From contig QCHZ01000001.1 in the NCBI GenBank assembly GCA_003216955.1, forward strand, positions 224,692-288,691: a DNA stretch of 64,000 bases. The letters are read 5' to 3'. The notes under the pieces were generated by a model. It had not been told where the DNA came from. It worked only from the letters and a program-made list of their open reading frames with translations, and did no database searches. A program made the position numbers and the translations under genes. Positions 57,835 through 64,000 of the stretch are shown in pieces (within the stretch, counting starts at the first letter, position 1; every line of letters begins with the position of its first letter). This stretch comes from Prochlorococcus sp. AG-402-I21 (GTDB lineage: Bacteria; Cyanobacteriota; Cyanobacteriia; PCC-6307; Cyanobiaceae).

Positions 57835-59454
57835 TTAAACTCCTTTTTTATCTACTTGAGCTAAATCATGTTGTGGATGAATGGATTTCCTTCCCTGAGC
57901 AGCTACTAATCTATTGAGTGCATTTATGTATGCTTGCGCTGCTGCAACAACAACATCAGTATCAGCAGAATGACCAGAGAAAAGGTTTCCATCCCTTCTT
58001 ATTCGAATCGTAACTTCTCCTAAAGCATCTATTCCCTCAGTAACAGACTTTACGGAGAATTCTGTCAGTTCATTAGGTTCTTGAGTTAGAGAATCTAAAG
58101 CCCGAACAACTGCATCAACAGGACCTGTTCCAAGAGAGACTGCGGTATTTTCCTCACCCTCTTCTCCAATAACAGTTACTGTTGCAGTGGGCTTTAAAGA
58201 TGTGCCACAACTTACTTGGACCAATTTCAATTGGAACAAAGCTTCTGGTAATTGAACTTGTTCACTAACAATGGCCTCTAGATCACGATCTGTTATCTCT
58301 CTTTTTCTATCGGCTAAGTCTTTAAATCTAGCAAAAGCATCATTAAGATCTTCTCTGTTCAAATCATATCCAAGGTCTTCTAATCTAGATCTAACAGCAC
58401 TTCTACCACTCAATTTACCTAAAGAGATTTTATTGTCTGACAACCCAACTGTTTTTGCATCGATAATTTCATAGGTAAGCCTATTTTTTAAAACTCCATC
58501 TTGATGTATTCCAGATTCATGAGCAAAAGCATTTGCTCCAACAATTGCTTTGTTAGGTTGTACGACCATCCCAGTTAAATTGGATACCAAGCGCGAAGAC
58601 TTAGTTATTTCCTCTGTTCTAACTGCTGTTAAAGGCGTTGGAGATTCAGGAGGCCGACCAAAAAAGGGATTGAAATATGATCTTCTTACATGAAGAGCCA
58701 TAATCAATTCTTCTAAAGCAGCATTGCCTGCTCTTTCTCCTATTCCGTTAATAGTACATTCAAGCTGCCTCGCTCCATTTTTGACAGCCTCGAGGAAGTT
58801 TGCAACAGCTAGTCCTAAATCATTGTGACCATGAACTGAGAGAACTGCTTCATTTATATTTGAAACATTTTTATTGATATTTAATATTAAATTTCCAAAT
58901 TCAGAAGGGGTAGTATAACCGACTGTATCAGGAATATTTATAGTATTAGCTCCTGAAGATATGGCTAATTCGATTACTTCATACAAAAAATCTAAATCAC
59001 TTCTTGCAGCATCTTCACAAGAAAATTCGACATCATCAACAAAGCTTTTAGCATACCCAACCATATCTGGGACGATATCAAGAACTTCTTTTCTGGATTT
59101 CCTTAATTTATGTTCAAGATGAATGTCACTGGTTGCAATGAAGGTATGAATCCTTTTTTTTGGAGCAGGAGCAATCGCTTCAGCACATGACTTTATATCA
59201 GGTTTTGAGGCTCTTGATAGTCCGCAAATAACAGGTCCTTCTTCTCCCCCTACATTTTCAGCTATTTTTTGCACTGCAGCAAAATCGCCAGGACTAGCGA
59301 AAGGGAATCCTGCCTCGATAACATCAACCCCTAATCTTGCTAATTGTTGAGCAATTGCCAACTTTTCTTCTAAATTAAGACTCGCTCCAGGAGATTGCTC
59401 CCCATCCCTTAAAGTAGTATCGAAAATTAAAACTCGGCCGGGATCTTTGGCCAT
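57835..59454 (-). CDS. leuA: 2-isopropylmalate synthase
   Basis: A 539-residue enzyme that condenses acetyl-CoA with 2-oxoisovalerate in the first committed step of leucine synthesis. The catalytic [13 protein letters not shown], the metal-binding [12 protein letters not shown], the conserved [10 protein letters not shown] and the C-terminal LeuA regulatory domain (about 400-515) that senses leucine are present. Length and motifs are standard. It starts at ATG in the 318-base gap shared with the divergent GH57 gene. Confidence 0.97.
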   Translation of the reverse strand: MAKDPGRVLIFDTTLRDGEQSPGASLNLEEKLAIAQQLARLGVDVIEAGFPFASPGDFAAVQKIAENVGGEEGPVICGLSRASKPDIKSCAEAIAPAPKKRIHTFIATSDIHLEHKLRKSRKEVLDIVPDMVGYAKSFVDDVEFSCEDAARSDLDFLYEVIELAISSGANTINIPDTVGYTTPSEFGNLILNINKNVSNINEAVLSVHGHNDLGLAVANFLEAVKNGARQLECTINGIGERAGNAALEELIMALHVRRSYFNPFFGRPPESPTPLTAVRTEEITKSSRLVSNLTGMVVQPNKAIVGANAFAHESGIHQDGVLKNRLTYEIIDAKTVGLSDNKISLGKLSGRSAVRSRLEDLGYDLNREDLNDAFARFKDLADRKREITDRDLEAIVSEQVQLPEALFQLKLVQVSCGTSLKPTATVTVIGEEGEENTAVSLGTGPVDAVVRALDSLTQEPNELTEFSVKSVTEGIDALGEVTIRIRRDGNLFSGHSADTDVVVAAAQAYINALNRLVAAQGRKSIHPQHDLAQVDKKGV

Positions 59455-59772
59455 AGCGTGAAATATATAAAGATAATTAGACCTTTTAAGATCTATAAGA
59501 ATTAAGTTAATTGTAGTATATTAATCTCAAATTTCCATAAAGAATATTAAATTTCTAATTATTTAGTTTATCTTTTTATATTTTTTTATTTGTAAACTAT
59601 AAAAATGGAGATTGAATATCAAATAAAAATCCTAAGTAATAAATATAAAAGTAATAATTTTTAGAGTATCTAATTTTACTTTGTTTTAAATTATAACTTA
59701 AAGTTTATCTTTTCTTGTGCGGCTGAAGAGTATAAGTATCCAAGGATCAAATCGAACAATCTGGGAGTTTTA
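59455..59772. other. AT-rich intergenic region between leuA and the GH57 gene
   Basis: These 318 bases lie between two divergent genes and must hold both promoters. They are very AT-rich, with several TATAA-like hexamers, so I cannot single out a promoter. The only open frames are about 20 codons or shorter. I found no tRNA or clear hairpin and saw no leucine-rich leader peptide. Confidence 0.6.
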
Positions 59773-61338
59773 ATGACTAAAGGCAATCTCGCCATAGTCC
59801 TGCATGCCCATCTACCCTATGTGAGATCAGAAGAACCTGGCTCATTAGAGGAGGACTGGTTCTTTCAAGCTCTAGTGGAATGTTATTTACCACTTTTAGA
59901 AACACTAGAAAATGCCGCAAAAGAAAATGACCAAGCAGCTAAAATCACAATAGGGCTATCACCTACTTTGCTTTCGCTTTTGGAAGATGAGGTGTTAAAA
60001 AATCGATTCGAAAAATGGGTAAATATTAGATTAGAACTTCTCAAGACCTTAAATAAAGACTGCCTAAAAGCAGTTATTCACCTAAATGACCACTTAAAAC
60101 GCCAATTGAGAAGCTGGAAGATTTGTCAAGGTGATTTGATAGGAAGATTTAATAAATTACAAACATTAGATTTAATTGATATTCTCACTTGTGCCGCAAC
60201 TCATGGATATCTTCCACTTTTAAGAGAAAATCCTGAGACCGTCAGGGCTCAATTAAAAACTGCAGTAACAGAACATAAGCGCCTTTTTATGCGCTCTCCG
60301 TTAGGTATTTGGCTACCTGAATGTGCCTATTATGAAGGATTAGATGAGTTAATGGCAGAATCAGGATTGAGATATGCTGTTCTTGATGGTCATGGCTTGT
60401 TGAATGCAGATCCAAGGCCAAGATATGGCTTATACGCTCCGATTTGCACTAAAAAAGGAATAGCTTTTTTTGGTAGAGATAGTGAATCAACTCTTCCAGT
60501 CTGGTCAGCAAGGGAAGGGTATCCAGGCAATCCAAACTATAGAGAATTTCATAAAGACTTGGGATGGGATTTATCAATAGAAAATTTAAAAAAAATAGGA
60601 ATTAAGGAGAAAAGGCCCTTAGGAATTAAATTATTTAGGATTTCATCTAAAAATACATCTTTAGAAAATAAACAAGAATATGACCCACAAGCGGCAATAG
60701 AAAATGTTGAAAAAGATGCAGAGAATTATTTAAAGGAGAGAAAGAAACAACTTTTAAAACTTGAAAAATCAATGCAAATAGAGCCTTTATTAATTGCTCC
60801 TTTTGATGCAGAGCTTTTTGGTCATTGGTGGTTTGAAGGTCCGCTATTTCTCTCTCATTTATTTATTAAATCAAAAAAAATAGGAATTAAATTAATTACT
60901 TTAAAAGAGGCTGTTCAAATCGCACCAAAAATCCAATTATGCAATCCTTCTCCATCAAGTTGGGGACAAGGTGGTTTTCATAATTATTGGTTAAACGAGT
61001 CAAATGCATGGATTGTACATGAATGGAGCAAAGCAGGAAGAGAAATGGTAAATATTTGTTCAGAGGATTTAATAGACGAATCCAATATAAAAATTGTTAA
61101 ACAAGCTGGAAGAGAACTTTTACTTTGTCAATCTTCAGATTGGAGTTTCATTCTCAAAGCAGGAACCACTACCGAGCTTGCAAGAGACCGAATAAATTTG
61201 CATCTAAAAAGATTTTGGATGTTAATAAATTCGATAAAAGATAATAAAATTATCAATGACAAAATTCTAGAAGAGATAGAAAAAGAAGATTGTATATTTC
61301 CTTTGATTTCTCCTATAGATTGGAAAAAGAAAATTTAA
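59773..61338 (+). CDS. Glycoside hydrolase family 57 protein, probable 1,4-alpha-glucan branching enzyme
   Basis: A 521-residue protein of the DUF1957/GH57 group. Conserved regions are VLHAHLPYVRSE near residue 9, the nucleophile region GIWLPECAYYEGLD (E183), and the acid/base APFDAELFGHWWFEGP (D345). A DUF1957 C-terminal helical domain ends with the SSDWSFILKAGTTTELARDR segment, typical of GH57 branching enzymes. It would introduce alpha-1,6 branches in glycogen. Prochlorococcus also usually has a GH13 branching enzyme, which would make this the second; that one is not in the window. Confidence 0.9.
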   Translation: MTKGNLAIVLHAHLPYVRSEEPGSLEEDWFFQALVECYLPLLETLENAAKENDQAAKITIGLSPTLLSLLEDEVLKNRFEKWVNIRLELLKTLNKDCLKAVIHLNDHLKRQLRSWKICQGDLIGRFNKLQTLDLIDILTCAATHGYLPLLRENPETVRAQLKTAVTEHKRLFMRSPLGIWLPECAYYEGLDELMAESGLRYAVLDGHGLLNADPRPRYGLYAPICTKKGIAFFGRDSESTLPVWSAREGYPGNPNYREFHKDLGWDLSIENLKKIGIKEKRPLGIKLFRISSKNTSLENKQEYDPQAAIENVEKDAENYLKERKKQLLKLEKSMQIEPLLIAPFDAELFGHWWFEGPLFLSHLFIKSKKIGIKLITLKEAVQIAPKIQLCNPSPSSWGQGGFHNYWLNESNAWIVHEWSKAGREMVNICSEDLIDESNIKIVKQAGRELLLCQSSDWSFILKAGTTTELARDRINLHLKRFWMLINSIKDNKIINDKILEEIEKEDCIFPLISPIDWKKKI

Positions 61339-61343
61339 ATTTT

Positions 61344-62579
61344 TTATATTTTTTTTACTAGGAAACCAATCATTCCCAATCTGACTTTTGATGGGGCAAT
61401 AGAAAATAATTTGAGCATAACAATAAATAGTCTTGGTAAAGGAAGAGTATTAGTTAAATATCCATACCAATCTTTTTTGGGTAATTTAAAAAAAGTATCG
61501 AAAAATGACCTTAATAAGGATTCGTCAAAGCTCATTAGTCGTTCAAGTCCAAACTGATAAAGGCGATGTCTTTGCACCAATTCAGCTGTCCAGAGGGTTT
61601 TCCATCCTCTTCTAGCAATCTGAGATGTAGGCATTAGAGGATCTTTTTTTATTACTTTTGCTATCTCCTTCGCTAATGAGGGCGCTCTCCTTAAGAGGGA
61701 TCCAACAAGATATCCTGATGCAGGATGTACCATACTCGCAGAGCCGCCAAAGGCTAAAAGAGGTTGATCTCTATAAGGCAATGGCAAGTTCATAGGGAAA
61801 AGACAATGTTCTTCATGAATTATTTCCTCAATTTGAATTCCTTTACTTGATAGTCGTGAATATAACCTTGCCTTTAATGATTCAAACGAAACTGGAGGAG
61901 CACAGGCCAAGGATGTTTCCTCAACAAAATAACTTCCATCTCCCAAGTCCATAGCGTAAAGAAAAGAAGGTGGCTCATTCAATTCATTTGCACTTAAATG
62001 ATCTGGTCTAAAATCCATTAATACAAAACGATTTTTATCCACAGGGGCAGAACTAAATTTTCCAACCACCCCATAGGCCGCCTGCTTAGCCAATTGATCA
62101 TGCTTAGGTCTTCTAATAAAAGGAGTTTTGTGACCGCTTGCATCAATAACAAGCCGAGCGAAATATTTTTTTCCAGAAGTGCAAATAACAAGGGTTTCTC
62201 TTTCACTAAAATCAATATTTTTGACAGTTTCTACTTGCCAAGAAAGTCCATTACATCTCTCAAGAAGAGCCTCCTGAAAATTAATTGAATTAAAAAGGCC
62301 ATAATCAAGAAAATGATTTATGCAACTATTTCCCGTTTTACTTAATCCATCTCCAAAGAAACTAACGGTATCTTTCCATCTATATTTCAATAATTCTTGC
62401 ATATTTAAAGACTCAAGTTCAGAGGCCCAGATCCCATAAGTGTTTGGCCAAGGTTCTAAGGGAGATTGAGAAGCTATTGCCTGAACTTTAAGTCCTTGTT
62501 GAACCAACTCAGCAGTGATGCAAAGAGCAGCTGGTCCTGCTCCCATAACTAATACATCAGCGGAATTATTCAATTTCAA
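61344..62579 (-). CDS. lcyB: Lycopene beta-cyclase, starting at TTG
   Basis: A 411-residue flavoprotein of the plant/cyanobacterial CrtL type that closes beta-rings on lycopene. The dinucleotide-binding VLVMGAGPAALCITAEL motif at the N-terminus, LVIDASGHKTPF, a long conserved FPMNLPLPYRDQPLLAFGGSASMVHPASGY block and a C-terminal membrane-associated region are visible. The start is TTG at 62579, overlapping the gyrA stop as TTGA; no ATG or GTG comes before the motif. Its downstream neighbour is the convergent GH57 gene, five bases away. Whether this copy makes only beta-rings cannot be judged from sequence alone. Confidence 0.92.
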   Translation of the reverse strand: MKLNNSADVLVMGAGPAALCITAELVQQGLKVQAIASQSPLEPWPNTYGIWASELESLNMQELLKYRWKDTVSFFGDGLSKTGNSCINHFLDYGLFNSINFQEALLERCNGLSWQVETVKNIDFSERETLVICTSGKKYFARLVIDASGHKTPFIRRPKHDQLAKQAAYGVVGKFSSAPVDKNRFVLMDFRPDHLSANELNEPPSFLYAMDLGDGSYFVEETSLACAPPVSFESLKARLYSRLSSKGIQIEEIIHEEHCLFPMNLPLPYRDQPLLAFGGSASMVHPASGYLVGSLLRRAPSLAKEIAKVIKKDPLMPTSQIARRGWKTLWTAELVQRHRLYQFGLERLMSFDESLLRSFFDTFFKLPKKDWYGYLTNTLPLPRLFIVMLKLFSIAPSKVRLGMIGFLVKKI

Positions 62580-64000
62580 TTTTTTGAAGTTGGATCAGTA
62601 TTTATTGATTCATTCGTTGCGGATGATTCTTTTTCTTCATCATCATTAATTTGTTCTGGTGGAACTAAAACAACCTCCGACAATTTATCGCCATTATCAA
62701 GCTTCTGAATTCTTACGCCAGTTGCAGCTCTAGATTGTTGAGAAATTTTATCTGCACTAGTTCTAACAATTACTCCTCTTTCACTAACTAACAATAATTC
62801 TTCTCCTTTACCAAGAACCCTTAAGCCTACAAGTTCATCTCCATCTTTTCTAAACTTTATTGCTCTTAACCCCATACCTGCTCTTTTTTGTAAGCGAAAT
62901 TGTGTCACTGGGACTCTTTTCCCTAATCCGCTTCCAGAAGCAACAAGTACCCAAGGGCCCTCAGATTCTGATGATTCATCCTGTAGTTCTTCTTCTTCAC
63001 TTTTATCAACTTGATCAGCTAACTCATTAGATAAAACATCCATACTTACTAGACAATCTCCAGACTTAAGATTCATTGACTTAACTCCTCTTGCTGATCT
63101 GCCTAAAGGGCGTAATTCAGAATCATTTAATCTAAAGTGGATTGTCATTCCATTTTTGGAACCAATCAAAACACTATCTCCAGACTCAGCTAATTGAACC
63201 CAAGTCAAAGCATCACCATCCTCTAAACCTATTGCAATTAGTCCATTTGATCTGATCTTACTGAAAGCTGAAAGAGGTGTTCTTTTGATGTACCCTCCCC
63301 TAGTAAGCATCAACAAATAATTTTCATCATCAAAAGAACTTACAGAAAGCAATGAAGTAATTGCTTCTTCACGTGGAATGGGAAGCAATTGAACAATAGG
63401 AGTACCTTTTGCCGTTCTGCTGCATTGGGGAACTCTGTAGGCAGGGAGAGCATAAGCAACGCCTCTATCACTAAAAAGGAGGAGGTTATCATGGTCATTA
63501 CAACTAATAAACTTTTTCACCTCTTCCTCTCCCTGGCTTCGCGTTCCTGCTTTACCTCTGGTGCCTCGACTTGTTGCTTCAAATTCATTAACAGGCATCC
63601 TCTTTAAATATCCTGTCTCGGTCAGCAAAACGACTGATCTTTCATTCGCAATTAAATCAATATCCTCAAGGCCTCCACCAAGATCAAGAATTTTTGTTCT
63701 TCTTGGCGTATTATATTTATCTTTTATTTCATTTAATTCTATTTTTGTTATTTCAAATACCCTTTCTTTCTTATTTAAAATATCTTTTAAATCTATTATT
63801 TTTTTAACTAAATCCTCATGTTCAAGTCTAATCTTATCTGCCTCTAAAGCGGTCAGCCTTCTTAACTGCATCTGCAAGATAGCATCAGACTGAATGTCTG
63901 TTAGTCCATGCAAATCTTGTAATTTACTTTTAGCAGTAGAGGAATCAGATGCTGATCTAATAAGATTAATTATTTCATCTAACTGATCTAAAGCTAATAA
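62576..64000 (-). CDS. gyrA: DNA gyrase subunit A, C-terminal part (gene runs off the window)
   Basis: About 474 residues of GyrA. The start lies beyond base 64000, and the frame is open to the end of the window. It begins near the coiled-coil and tower region (HGLTDIQSDAILQMQLRRLTALE) and continues through the six-bladed C-terminal pinwheel that wraps DNA. The GyrA-box region reads EATSRGTRGKAGTR, diverged from the E. coli QRRGGKG. An acidic insert (about EEEELQDESSESEG) sits between two blades. The stop TGA overlaps the lcyB start. A ParC assignment is less likely because cyanobacteria generally call this gene gyrA. Confidence 0.95.
   Translation of the reverse strand, partial: LLALDQLDEIINLIRSASDSSTAKSKLQDLHGLTDIQSDAILQMQLRRLTALEADKIRLEHEDLVKKIIDLKDILNKKERVFEITKIELNEIKDKYNTPRRTKILDLGGGLEDIDLIANERSVVLLTETGYLKRMPVNEFEATSRGTRGKAGTRSQGEEEVKKFISCNDHDNLLLFSDRGVAYALPAYRVPQCSRTAKGTPIVQLLPIPREEAITSLLSVSSFDDENYLLMLTRGGYIKRTPLSAFSKIRSNGLIAIGLEDGDALTWVQLAESGDSVLIGSKNGMTIHFRLNDSELRPLGRSARGVKSMNLKSGDCLVSMDVLSNELADQVDKSEEEELQDESSESEGPWVLVASGSGLGKRVPVTQFRLQKRAGMGLRAIKFRKDGDELVGLRVLGKGEELLLVSERGVIVRTSADKISQQSRAATGVRIQKLDNGDKLSEVVLVPPEQINDDEEKESSATNESINTDPTSKN

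Noticed and set aside
1..64000. CRISPR arrays, insertion sequences, prophage or genomic-island signs
   Set aside because: Reading through the window gave no direct-repeat arrays, transposases, integrases or phage structural genes. Most genes look like standard core functions.

Overview
The window looks like a stretch of core chromosome from a marine picocyanobacterium, most likely Prochlorococcus. It is strongly AT-rich and tightly packed. Its cyanobacterial or plastid-type genes include petH, a PsbP-like lipoprotein gene, sasA, clpC, crtE, lycopene cyclase and an unlinked opcA/zwf pair. Its ferredoxin-NADP reductase lacks the CpcD-like phycobilisome domain. A low-light-I (NATL-like) type is my guess from base composition and gene style, not a demonstrated assignment. 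I saw no rRNA, CRISPR array, insertion sequence, prophage or integrase. One tRNA gene, tRNA-Glu(TTC), is present.

Layout. 0-3.4 kb: the 3' end of an unknown gene, an atypical OmpR-type response regulator, a small conserved protein, the bolA-grxD pair, plsC and pdxJ. 3.4-13 kb: a complete recC-recB-recD locus with an isoprenylcysteine-methyltransferase-like gene between recC and recB. 13-19.2 kb: a DEAD-box RNA helicase, a small exported protein, an ABC exporter, a psbP-like gene, recR (apparently starting at CTG) and lipA. 19.2-24.9 kb, minus strand: lysA-cdaA-uppS-bioB-trhO and a conserved hypothetical gene, with several 4-base overlaps. 24.9-30.9 kb: rimI-like, clpC, a GldA-like dehydrogenase, an alpha/beta hydrolase and a DUF2993-like protein. 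30.9-38.3 kb: cdsA, an Orn/Lys/Arg decarboxylase, an AarF/UbiB kinase-like protein, a membrane protein, an RsuA/RluB pseudouridine synthase, a RodZ-like protein and malQ. 38.3-45 kb: a 620-base gene-free region, prs, pepN, a lipoprotein, a lipocalin-like protein and sasA. 45-51 kb: tRNA-Glu with a terminator, petH, zwf, opcA and cobB. 51-57.7 kb: a Dda-like helicase, a DUF212 protein, crtE and folD on the minus strand, then a PgpH-like HD protein and two small proteins. 57.8-64 kb: leuA, a GH57 branching enzyme, lcyB and the 3' part of gyrA, which runs off the window.

How the genes work together. Isoprenoid and carotenoid synthesis is represented by uppS, crtE and lcyB. NADPH supply and carbon storage or catabolism are represented by petH, zwf, opcA, malQ and the GH57 enzyme. 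DNA repair is represented by recBCD, recR and a separate SF1 helicase. Circadian output is represented by sasA. The window also encodes both halves of a possible c-di-AMP cycle: a CdaA-type cyclase fused by overlap to uppS, and a PgpH-type HD phosphodiesterase. Each has a substitution in a motif normally considered catalytic (RHL for RHR; HQ for HH).

This is mainly ordinary core genome. The observations I would check first are the altered c-di-AMP pair, the rebuilt N-terminus of FNR with its AKAAAP repeats, the response regulator without a phospho-acceptor Asp, and a perfect 13-bp hairpin inside the DUF2993-like gene.
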